From NCBI GenBank assembly GCA_009937575.1, contig JAACFI010000010.1, forward strand, positions 1 through 32,070: a DNA stretch of 32,070 bases, read 5' to 3'. The DNA is from Haliea sp. GTDB lineage: Bacteria; Pseudomonadota; Gammaproteobacteria; Pseudomonadales; Halieaceae. This document shows, one piece after another, positions 25,094 to 32,041 of this stretch. Positions within the stretch are counted from its first letter, which is position 1. Each line of letters starts with the position of its first letter. The position numbers were made by a program, and so were the translations under genes. The notes below the pieces were generated by a model that saw only the letters and a program-made list of their open reading frames with translations, was not told the origin of the DNA and made no database searches.

Positions 25094-25843
25094 ATGTTCC
25101 GTCGTTTGTTCGCGATCCTGCTTTTGACTCTCGGCACCAGCCTGGCCTCAGCGGATGCGCTGCGGGTCGGCGTCTCCCCGGACTACCCACCACTGGTCTA
25201 CCTCCAGGACGGCAAGGTGGTAGGTATCGAGGCGGATAACGCCCGGGCCGTGAGCGAGATCATCAGCCAGCCCATGAAAATGGTGCAGATGCCCTTCAAG
25301 GAGCTGATCCCCGCACTGCAGGCCGGCAAGATCGACGTCATCATGTCAGGCCTGAGCGTGACCGATGAGCGCGCCCAGCTTGTGGCCTTCACTGATGCCT
25401 ATATGAAGATGGGGCAGATGGCGATCATGCACCGGGACAAGGTCGCCCGTTTCGCCCAGCCCTGGGCGGTGTACAGGGAGGGTGTGCGTATCGGTGTGGA
25501 GCCCGGAACTACTGGCGCCGCCTTCGCGGAGAACGAACTGAAGGATGCCCAGGTGTCTTTTTACACGGATGCCGATGCGGCCTTCAATGGACTGCGCAAG
25601 GATGAGATTGACCTGTACATCCACGATGCCCCCACCAGCTGGCAGTTGGCCACCTCCAGTGAAAACGACGACCTGATCAGCCTGTATTCACCCCTGACCG
25701 ACGAGACCCTGGCCTGGGCGGTGCGCCAGGGGGACGACCGCCTGGCGGGTGAGCTCAATCGCGCGTTGCAGTTGATGAAGAGTAACGGGACCTTGCGTTA
25801 TATCCTCAATCGCCACATCCCGGTGACGGTTGAGGTTCGTTAG
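25094..25843 (+). CDS. Periplasmic solute-binding protein, SBP_bac_3 (amino-acid type)
   Basis: A 249-residue family 3 solute-binding protein. Signal peptide 1-20 (LGTSLASA), then LRVGVSPDYPPLVYLQDGKVVGIEADNARAV, the classic start of the domain, and PALQAGKIDVIMSGLSVTDERAQLVAFTDAY. GVEPGTTG and the YIHDAPTS block follow. Such proteins bind polar amino acids or act as sensors or catalytic relatives such as cyclohexadienyl dehydratase. No permease or ATPase gene is adjacent, so the partner is unknown and it may be an orphan binding protein. ATG 25094 has AAGGA 6 nt upstream; TTG 25088 is less likely. A REP-like element follows 13 bp after the stop. The 215-bp gap before it holds short GC-rich hairpins but no gene I can support. 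Confidence 0.87.
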   Translation: MFRRLFAILLLTLGTSLASADALRVGVSPDYPPLVYLQDGKVVGIEADNARAVSEIISQPMKMVQMPFKELIPALQAGKIDVIMSGLSVTDERAQLVAFTDAYMKMGQMAIMHRDKVARFAQPWAVYREGVRIGVEPGTTGAAFAENELKDAQVSFYTDADAAFNGLRKDEIDLYIHDAPTSWQLATSSENDDLISLYSPLTDETLAWAVRQGDDRLAGELNRALQLMKSNGTLRYILNRHIPVTVEVR

Positions 25844-25855
25844 ATCACGCGTAAT

Positions 25856-25880
25856 CCTGTAGGGTGCGCACCGCGCACCA
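25856..25880 (-). repeat. REP-like palindromic element, copy 4 (inverted)
   Basis: Reads TGTAGGGTGCGC-acc-GCGCACC on the plus strand, so it is in the opposite orientation to copies 1, 2 and 5. It lies between converging genes (solute-binding protein and extradiol dioxygenase) and may serve as their transcript end. Confidence 0.7.
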
Positions 25881-25922
25881 TTGAACCTCGCTGAATATTC
25901 TATCTCTTGGAATATCCGGGGT

Positions 25923-26828
25923 TTATTCGTTAACCCCCGGAAACGAATACTCATGTCCCCACAAATCCCCCTCGGTGCTGACCGTGGCCACGTGGGTCTC
26001 GGGGTCAATCAGCAGCCCATCGTAGCCGTATTCCACCGCGATACCACCCGGTGCCAGCAGGTAGACCGAGCACATGTTGTCGTTGACGTGTCTGCCCAGG
26101 GTGGCCAGGAAGTGGCTGCCGGCGGCCTTTGCCCGGTCCATGCACCTGCCCAACTCGTCCATGGTTTCCACTTCCACCATAATGTGAACAACCCCGGCGG
26201 GGTGGGGGCCGTTGAACAGGGCGAGGGAGTGCTGGCGCGGGTTATTGGCGTGCATGAAGGTGATCTGCACGCCCTCCATCCCTGGGGGGTACAGGGTGTC
26301 GGTGATGCCGGTACCAATGAGGTCGGTGTAGAACGCTATAGTGGCCTCCGTTTCAGGCGCCGGCAGTACGAAGTGGCCGAAACCCAGGTCGCCTATCTGC
26401 TGGTAACTGCTAACGAAAGCCGGAACTCCGGCCGCTGAGTTGAAGGGCACGTAGTCCAGTTCGCGGCCGTGGTACAACTCCAGCTGGTTGCCCGAGGGAT
26501 CCTTGACCGAGGCAAAGGCGGTGACGCAACGACGCTTCGCCTGTTCCGCGCTCCCGGGAGTCACTTCGTGGCCGGCGGCTGCCAGGGCGTCGCAGGTGGC
26601 TTGCCAGGCCGCTGCAGTGGGATACTCCATCCCGGCGGCGATCAGCCGGTCACCATCACCGGGTTCGATCATGAAACGGAACGGATGCTCGTCCAGGCGC
26701 AGGAAACGCGCGCCCTGGGCGTCTTCGCGGCGGGCATCCATCAGGCCCAGCACGTCGGTGCCGAAATCCATCCAGGCGTCGACGTTCGAGGCCTCGATCC
26801 TCAGGTATCCCGATGCTGCTACTGACAT
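25923..26828 (-). CDS. Extradiol ring-cleavage dioxygenase, BphC/HsaC-like (VOC family)
   Basis: A 301-residue two-domain type I extradiol dioxygenase. It is expected to open a catecholic ring next to the two hydroxyls (meta-cleavage) using Fe(II) and O2, as with 2,3-dihydroxybiphenyl or the steroid catechol 3,4-DHSA. The iron ligands are His152 (FGHFVL), His215 (VVHIMVEV) and Glu266 (AVEYG). Second-sphere residues known from BphC are also present: His200 (NPRQHS), His247 and Asn249 (GRHVND) and Tyr256. The N-terminal GYLRIEASNVDAWMDFGTDVLG and C-terminal LWGHEYSF are characteristic. All evidence indicates an active enzyme. ATG 26828 has AAGGAG. It is divergent from the DUF35/thiolase-like/acyl-CoA synthetase operon. 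No hydrolase or hydroxylase partner is adjacent, though a nucleophile-less hydrolase and a Rieske remnant lie 20 kb away. Confidence 0.92.
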   Translation of the reverse strand: MSVAASGYLRIEASNVDAWMDFGTDVLGLMDARREDAQGARFLRLDEHPFRFMIEPGDGDRLIAAGMEYPTAAAWQATCDALAAAGHEVTPGSAEQAKRRCVTAFASVKDPSGNQLELYHGRELDYVPFNSAAGVPAFVSSYQQIGDLGFGHFVLPAPETEATIAFYTDLIGTGITDTLYPPGMEGVQITFMHANNPRQHSLALFNGPHPAGVVHIMVEVETMDELGRCMDRAKAAGSHFLATLGRHVNDNMCSVYLLAPGGIAVEYGYDGLLIDPETHVATVSTEGDLWGHEYSFPGVNE

Positions 26829-27105
26829 AACTTGTCTCTCCTTCTGGTTTAGTGACGCCTATTATCGGTTTTTTGGCCGAGGGGCGACAGCGCGAGACGG
26901 CATTTCTCCCGGGTCTGGTATAAGTAAGGCAACCTGTTGATAAATCTTGCAGTGCCCCCGGGCTATCGCGCATCCCTCAAACGGCGGACAGGCTTATTGA
27001 TCTCAAAAGTCATACTCACTTGATCCTTTCCGTCATTGAGGCCCGGCGCCCACTCCCTGATACTCCCATGACTGAATCCATCCGCAGTTGAGGAGGGCCG
27101 TGACC
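26829..27105. promoter_or_regulatory. Divergent gap between extradiol dioxygenase and DUF35 operon
   Basis: A 277-bp gap without a supported gene. A TATAAG hexamer at 26919-26924 could be a -10 element for the rightward operon, but I see no convincing -35. A CGG-t6-GGCCG stretch lies near 26865. The gap should hold promoters for both directions. Confidence 0.35.
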
Positions 27106-27546
27106 GTGTCGCAGCCGGAAGTGCTACAACAGAGCTTTGAGCTTGGTTTCACCTACACCCGGTCTGTCGGGCCTGTGGTCGGTCGATTTCTGACCGAACT
27201 CAGGAACCGCAATATCGTGGGTATCAAGGCATCCGATGGTCGTGTGGTTGTGCCCCCCATGGAGTACGACCCGGATACCGCAGAGGAACTCAGTGAGTTC
27301 GTCGAAGTGGGGCAGGAGGGCGAAATCGTCAGTTTTGCCTGGGTCAAGGAACCGCGGGAAGCTCACCCCATGGACCGGCCATTTGCCTGGGCCATGATCA
27401 GGCTGGACGGGGCCGACGTGCCGATGATCCACTGCGTCGCCGCCAATGCAGAGAGTGATGTCGCTACCGGCGCCCGGGTGAAGGCCGTATGGGCCGATGA
27501 AACCATCGGCTTTATTACCGATATCCGCTGTTTCGAACTGGCCTAG
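27106..27546 (+). CDS. DUF35 OB-fold protein with degenerate zinc ribbon
   Basis: 146 residues. The layout is that of DUF35 proteins: an N-terminal helix (GPVVGRFLTELRNRNIVG), a ribbon region ending in the family PP (VVVPPMEY) and a C-terminal OB fold (FVEVGQEGEIVSFAWV to GARVKAVWADETIGFITDIRCFE). Aligned on that PP to the next gene product, the four zinc-binding cysteines are replaced by Lys41, Asp44, Asp55 and Thr58, so the zinc ribbon is lost. DUF35 partners bind thiolase-fold enzymes and complete their active complex. It probably pairs with one of the two thiolase-fold proteins downstream. GTG 27106 is chosen (AGGAGG 9 nt upstream); GTG 27100 and TTG 27088 are in frame. First gene of a five-gene operon. 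Confidence 0.8.
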   Translation: MSQPEVLQQSFELGFTYTRSVGPVVGRFLTELRNRNIVGIKASDGRVVVPPMEYDPDTAEELSEFVEVGQEGEIVSFAWVKEPREAHPMDRPFAWAMIRLDGADVPMIHCVAANAESDVATGARVKAVWADETIGFITDIRCFELA

Positions 27547-27558
27547 GAGGTACTGGCA

Positions 27559-28086
27559 ATGAGCGAAGAACAGGACGTAATCACCGGCATCGAAGCGCCG
27601 GTCTATCTCAAGTACAACTTCACCGCCGGCGCTGCCGCAGCGCGGTTTCTTCACCAGATCAAGAAGGGGGTGCTGACAGGGCAGCGCTGCCCGAGCTGCC
27701 AGCAGGTTTATATACCCCCCCGGGGTTCCTGTGCAGCCTGCGGCTGTCCCACCGAGGAAGAGGTCGAAGTCGCGGACAAGGCGACCATACAGTCGTTCAC
27801 CATCGTCACCATCCCGATTCCGAACAACCCGATCCAGCCGCCCTACATCATCGCCAACCTGGTGGCGGACGGTGCCAATATTTCCTTCCTGCACCTGATC
27901 AGCGAGTGTGTCAACGAGGACGTCCACATCGGCCAGCGCGTGCAGGCGCTGTGGAAGCCGGAAGAGGAGTGGGATTATGCCATGGACAATATCAGGTATT
28001 TCAGGCCGATCGACGAACCGGACGTGCCGGTGGAGATGATCGGTAAACTGCCGGTGACCGGTTGGGAGGGCTCTGCAGATGACTGA
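27559..28086 (+). CDS. Zn-ribbon OB-fold (DUF35) protein
   Basis: 175 residues with an intact rubredoxin-like zinc ribbon: Cys44, Cys47, Cys58 and Cys61 in RCPSCQQVYIPPRGSCAACG. An OB fold follows (ATIQSFTIVTIPIPNNPIQPPYIIANLVADG to GQRVQALWKPEEEWDYAMDNIRYF). In actinobacterial steroid degradation a DUF35 domain (of ChsH2) binds the thiolase-fold aldolase Ltp2 and is needed for its activity. A similar subunit role is inferred here. The 12-bp gap before it and the 8-bp overlap with the thiolase-fold gene after it show tight co-translation. ATG 27559 has AGGAGG 9 nt upstream. Confidence 0.88.
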   Translation: MSEEQDVITGIEAPVYLKYNFTAGAAAARFLHQIKKGVLTGQRCPSCQQVYIPPRGSCAACGCPTEEEVEVADKATIQSFTIVTIPIPNNPIQPPYIIANLVADGANISFLHLISECVNEDVHIGQRVQALWKPEEEWDYAMDNIRYFRPIDEPDVPVEMIGKLPVTGWEGSADD

Positions 28087-29137
28087 TATAGCAATCGTTG
28101 CCTACCAGCAGACCGACGCGGTCAGTGACGCGGGCGCGGTCAATGAAGTGGAACTGATCATCCCGGTACTGGGCCGTGTGTTCGAGCAGGCCGGCCTGAC
28201 CAACTCTCAGGACGTGGACTTTGTCTGTTCCGGCAGCTGCGACTACCTGCAAGGCGCGGCCTTCGCCTTCGTTCTCGGGGTGGATGCCCTGGGCGCCGTG
28301 CCACCCATCAAGGAATCTCACGTGGAGATGGACGCGGCCTGGGCCCTGTATGAATCAATTCTCAAGATCCGCATGGGGCACGCCGAGTCAGCCCTGGTGT
28401 ACGGTTTCGGCAAGTCGTCCCCCGGCGAGTTGCCCATCGTCCTGTCCCAGCAGCTGGATCCCTATTACCTGGCGCCCCAGTGGATCGATGCCATCTCCCT
28501 GGCCGCCCTGCAAGCCCGGCAGATGCTGGACCAGGGTCTGGTGAGCGAGCGCGATATGGCTGAAGTGGTGGCCCGTTCACGCAACAACGCGCTGAACAAC
28601 CCCCACGCGCAACTGGCGGGCGAGGTCAGCGTCGATGACGTGCTCGCCGAGGACACCTACGTCTCGCCCCTGCGCAAGGCGGACTGTTGCCCGGTATCGG
28701 ACGGCGCCAGCGCGATGATTATCGCCACGGTGGAAAAAGCGGAGGAGTGGGGTAAACCCTATGCCGTTATCAGCGGTATCGATCACCGCATCGAGACCCA
28801 CAACCTGGGTATGCGGGACCTCACCGACTCGCTGTCGACCCGCCAGGCAGCCGAGGGTGCCGGTATGGGACAGGGCAGGGTGGACGTGGCGGAACTCTAT
28901 GCCCCCTTCAGTCACCAGGAGATTATTCTCACGAGGGCGCTCGGCCTGGGTGAAGAGACCAGCATCAACCCCAGCGGAGGCGTGCTGGCGGGCAATATGA
29001 TGATGGCGTCTGGCCTGTCCCGGGTAGGCGAGGTGTTCGACCGTATCGTCAGTGGCGAGGCAGAGCGGGGGATCGCCCATGCGACCTCAGGGCCCTGCCT
29101 GCAACACAACCTGGTAACCGTATTGGAGAAAGCGTGA
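28079..29137 (+). CDS. Thiolase-fold lipid-transfer/Ltp2-like protein 1
   Basis: 352 residues with the thiolase/SCP-x fold (SDGASAMIIAT at about 207-217, INPSGGVLAGN at 296-306). It lacks thiolase chemistry residues: the acylated Cys site falls in HVEMDAAWAL (81-90, no Cys), the His of the usual GHPxGxxG block is Asn306, and the C-terminal Cys-Gly-Gly block reads HATSGPCLQHN (334-344). That is the state of Ltp2-type steroid side-chain retro-aldolases, where a Tyr in a block like AELYAPFS (here Tyr274) is conserved. A thiolase activity is therefore unlikely, and aldolase or other C-C lyase activity on a CoA ester is inferred. The start overlaps the DUF35 stop by 8 bp. Confidence 0.85.
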   Translation: MTDIAIVAYQQTDAVSDAGAVNEVELIIPVLGRVFEQAGLTNSQDVDFVCSGSCDYLQGAAFAFVLGVDALGAVPPIKESHVEMDAAWALYESILKIRMGHAESALVYGFGKSSPGELPIVLSQQLDPYYLAPQWIDAISLAALQARQMLDQGLVSERDMAEVVARSRNNALNNPHAQLAGEVSVDDVLAEDTYVSPLRKADCCPVSDGASAMIIATVEKAEEWGKPYAVISGIDHRIETHNLGMRDLTDSLSTRQAAEGAGMGQGRVDVAELYAPFSHQEIILTRALGLGEETSINPSGGVLAGNMMMASGLSRVGEVFDRIVSGEAERGIAHATSGPCLQHNLVTVLEKA

Positions 29138-30300
29138 TGGCTAACCTGGCAGCAGTGGTCGGTATCGGCCAGACGAAATACACCACCAAGCGCGATGACG
29201 TATCCATTGCGGGCCTGGTGCGGGAAGCGGCGGTCAATGCCCTGCAAGATGCGGGGCTGACCTGGGACGACATCGAGGCGGTGATCATCGGCAAGGCACC
29301 GGACATGTTCGAGGGTGTGATTATGCCCGAGATCTACCTCACCGACGCCCTGGGCTGCAACGGCAAGCCCATGCTGCGGGTACACACCGCGGGCTCCGTG
29401 GGTGGCTCCACCGCGCTGGTGGCGGCCTCCCATGTGCAGAGCGGCAGCTTCAAGCGGGTGTTGACCGTGGCCTTCGAGAAACAGTCCGAGTCGAACGCCA
29501 TGTGGGCCCTGTCCAACCCGCACCCCTTTTCCACTCACCTCAATGCCGGTGCCGGCGGCTACTTCGCGCCTATTATCCGCGAGTACATGCGCCGTTCCGA
29601 GGCGCCCCATGACGTGGGTATCAAGGTGGCGGTAAAAGACCGCCTGCACGGCGCCCGCAACCCGCTGGCCCACCTGCAGAAACCGGACATCACCATGCAG
29701 GAAGTGGAGGAGTCCTTCATGCTGTGGGACCCGATCCGCTTCCTGGAGTCCTGCCCGTCCTCCGACGGCGCCTGCGCCATGGTGATCGCCAACGAGGAGC
29801 TGGCGGAACAGGCACCCAAACCGCCCGCCTGGATCCGCGGGGTGGCCATGCGTTCGGAGCCCACCATGTACGCCGGACGCGAGGAGGTTAGCCCCCAGGC
29901 CGGGCGCGATTGCGCCGCCGATGTCTACCAGCAGGCGGGCATTACCGATCCTCGCCGGGACCTGGACTGCGCGGAAGTTTACGTGCCCTTCAGCTGGTAC
30001 GAGCCCATGTGGCTGGAAAACCTGGGTTTTGCCCCCGAGGGCGAAGGCTGGAAACTGACCATGGAAGGCGCTACCTCGCTGGATGAGGGCGGGGATATCC
30101 CCTGGAACCCCTCCGGCGGCGTGCTGTCTTCCAACCCCATCGGCGCCTCCGGCATGATTCGCTTCGCCGAGGCCGCCCGCCAGGTGCGTGGCGACGCCGG
30201 AGCCCACCAGGTAGAAGGGGCGAAGTTGGCCCTGGGCCATGCTTACGGGGGTGGTGCCCAGTTCTTTTCCATGTGGGTCGTAGGCGCCGAAAAACCCTGA
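29137..30300 (+). CDS. Thiolase-fold lipid-transfer/Ltp2-like protein 2
   Basis: 387 residues, a second thiolase-fold protein, diverged from its neighbour. N-terminal VVGIGQTKYTTKRDDVSIAGLVREA is typical of SCP-x/Ltp proteins. The nucleophile loop reads HTAGSVGGSTAL (83-94), with Ser87 where thiolases have Cys. The GHPxGxxG block is SNPIGASG with Asn333, and the C-terminus is GHAYGGGAQFF without Cys. AEVYVPFSWYEP (Tyr282) matches the conserved tyrosine block seen in the first protein. The two may form a heteromer with the two DUF35 proteins or act on successive intermediates. ATG 29137 shares one base with the previous stop (TGATG) and has GGAGAA upstream; GTG 29134 is less likely. Confidence 0.86.
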   Translation: MANLAAVVGIGQTKYTTKRDDVSIAGLVREAAVNALQDAGLTWDDIEAVIIGKAPDMFEGVIMPEIYLTDALGCNGKPMLRVHTAGSVGGSTALVAASHVQSGSFKRVLTVAFEKQSESNAMWALSNPHPFSTHLNAGAGGYFAPIIREYMRRSEAPHDVGIKVAVKDRLHGARNPLAHLQKPDITMQEVEESFMLWDPIRFLESCPSSDGACAMVIANEELAEQAPKPPAWIRGVAMRSEPTMYAGREEVSPQAGRDCAADVYQQAGITDPRRDLDCAEVYVPFSWYEPMWLENLGFAPEGEGWKLTMEGATSLDEGGDIPWNPSGGVLSSNPIGASGMIRFAEAARQVRGDAGAHQVEGAKLALGHAYGGGAQFFSMWVVGAEKP

Positions 30301-30320
30301 TCAATTCCTAGGAGATCATC

Positions 30321-31949
30321 GTGACCAGTCACTTCAATATTGCCGATATGTACGAAATCGTCGCCGACAGGGTGCCCTCCCGGGATGCCCTGGTATGTGG
30401 CGACCAGCGGGCCACCTTCGCCCAGTTGGACGAGCGTGCCAACAAACTTGCCCACTACCTGGCGCAGCAGGGCGTGGGGGCCGGGAACCACGTGGGGCTG
30501 TACCTCTACAACTGCAATGAATACCTCGAGGGTATGCTGGCCTGCTTCAAGATTCGCGCCGTACCGATCAACGTCAATTACCGCTATGTACAGGACGAAC
30601 TGCTGTATATCTTTGACAATGCGGACATGGTGGCCTGTATTCATAACCGCGAGTTCGCGCCGCATATTGCGGAGGTGCTGGATTCGGCACCCGACCTGAA
30701 AACCCTGGTTTACGTGGAGGATGAGAGCGACGCGGATCCCGGTACCATCGGTTCGGTGGAGTACGAGTCCGCTATGAACGGCCAGACTGCGGAGCGGGAT
30801 TTCGGCGAACGGGCCGATGACGACCTGTTCATCCTCTATACCGGTGGCACCACCGGCATGCCCAAGGGGGTGATGTGGCCTCACAAGAGTGTGTTCTTCG
30901 CCGCCATGGGTGGCGGCGGCTGGTTCCATCCGGACGGTGCCATCAGCTCGCCCGAGCAGATTGCCGATCGCATCGGTGATTTCCCCATCGTGGGGATGGC
31001 ACTGGCGCCGCTGATGCATGGCGCCTGCTGGTGGTACGCCTGTATCCAGCTACTGGCGGGTAACACGGTGGTACTGAATCCCTCCCGCTCCCTGGTGGGC
31101 GAGGAGGTCTGGGACATCGTGGCGAAGGAGAAAGTCAACGCCATCTCCATCGTCGGCGACGCCATGGCGGTGCCCCTGCTGGATGCCCTTGACGCCAACC
31201 TGGATCGCTGGGACCTGAGCTCCATTTTCAGTGTGGGCTCCGGCGGCGCGGTGTTCTCCGAGAGCAAGCAGGAGTCGTTCAAACAACATTTCCCCAACGT
31301 CTTTATCACCAATTCTTTCGGCTCATCCGAAAGCGGTAACATGGGTATGGACGGTGGCGGCAAGAAGGGGCAGGGCCTGGGCAATGTCACCAAGAGCGAG
31401 TTCATGTCAGTGATCAGCGACGTGGAGGGCGAGCTCCACCGGCACGTAGAGCCCGGGGAAATGGGTATTTTCGCCCGCAGTGGTTATATCCCGGTGGGTT
31501 ACTACAATGACCCGGGAAAGACCGCGAAAACCATCGTCGAGGTGGACGGCAAGCCCTGGTTGCTGCTGGGGGACGAGGCACGGCTGGAGGAAGACAACAG
31601 CATCACCGTCTACGGTCGCGGTTCCAACTGCATCAATACCGGGGGTGAAAAAGTGTTCCCGGAAGAAGTGGAGCAGGCCCTGAAAGCCAACCCGGCGATC
31701 TTCGACGCCCTGGTGGTGGCCACCCCCGACGAGCGCTTCGGCAGCAAGGTGACCGCGGTGGTAACCCGCCGCGGCGACGCCGAGCTGACCCTGGATGCGG
31801 TGCAGGAAGATGCACGCAAGTATATCGCCGGCTACAAGGTCCCGCGGGAATTGCACGTGGTCGATGAGGTCCCCCGGGCCCCCAGCGGTAAGCCCGCGTA
31901 CCCCAAAGCATTGGAGATCGCCTTGTCGGGTGAGCACAGGGTAGCGTAA
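30321..31949 (+). CDS. Acyl-CoA synthetase (AMP-forming), steroid-FadD-like
   Basis: A 542-residue ANL-superfamily ligase that activates a carboxylic acid to its CoA thioester via an acyl-adenylate. P-loop YTGGTTGMPKG is at 173-183. The adenine-binding SFGSSESG takes the place of the usual YGxTE. The hinge Asp/Arg region is LLLGDEARLEEDNSITVYGRG, GEKVFPEEVE follows, and the catalytic Lys524 is in SGKPAYPK. The INVNYRYVQDELLYIFDNAD block is characteristic of the FadD19/FadD17-like group that activates steroid or other bulky side chains. Substrate is not proven. GTG 30321 has TAGGAG 7 nt upstream, 20 bp after the preceding stop. It is the last gene of the five-gene operon and would supply the CoA ester its partners act on. 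Confidence 0.9.
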   Translation: MTSHFNIADMYEIVADRVPSRDALVCGDQRATFAQLDERANKLAHYLAQQGVGAGNHVGLYLYNCNEYLEGMLACFKIRAVPINVNYRYVQDELLYIFDNADMVACIHNREFAPHIAEVLDSAPDLKTLVYVEDESDADPGTIGSVEYESAMNGQTAERDFGERADDDLFILYTGGTTGMPKGVMWPHKSVFFAAMGGGGWFHPDGAISSPEQIADRIGDFPIVGMALAPLMHGACWWYACIQLLAGNTVVLNPSRSLVGEEVWDIVAKEKVNAISIVGDAMAVPLLDALDANLDRWDLSSIFSVGSGGAVFSESKQESFKQHFPNVFITNSFGSSESGNMGMDGGGKKGQGLGNVTKSEFMSVISDVEGELHRHVEPGEMGIFARSGYIPVGYYNDPGKTAKTIVEVDGKPWLLLGDEARLEEDNSITVYGRGSNCINTGGEKVFPEEVEQALKANPAIFDALVVATPDERFGSKVTAVVTRRGDAELTLDAVQEDARKYIAGYKVPRELHVVDEVPRAPSGKPAYPKALEIALSGEHRVA

Positions 31950-31955
31950 AAGAAA

Positions 31956-31980
31956 TGGTGCGCGGTGCGCACCCTACGGG
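31956..31980 (+). repeat. REP-like palindromic element, copy 5
   Basis: GGTGCGC-ggt-GCGCACC followed by CTACGGG, starting 7 bp after the acyl-CoA synthetase stop. With copy 6 it forms a head-to-head pair like a BIME unit, possibly ending or stabilising the operon transcript. Confidence 0.72.
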
Positions 31981-31992
31981 TCCTTCGATCGG

Positions 31993-32016
31993 ACGCAGGG
32001 TGCGCACCGCGCACCT
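31993..32016 (-). repeat. REP-like palindromic element, copy 6 (inverted)
   Basis: GCAGGGTGCGC-acc-GCGCACC, inverted relative to copy 5 and 12 bp away. The two copies can also pair with each other into one long stem. Flank after it (CCTTGGAACTTCGTTCGAT) resembles that after copy 4. Confidence 0.7.
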
Positions 32017-32041
32017 TGGAACTTCGTTCGATCAATAAACA

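Noticed and set aside
28912-30240. 442-codon open frame on the minus strand opposite the two thiolase-fold genes
   Set aside because: Shadow of GC-rich coding sequence. The translation is low complexity in Gly/His/Ala with no motif, while the plus-strand frames have clear family blocks and translational coupling.
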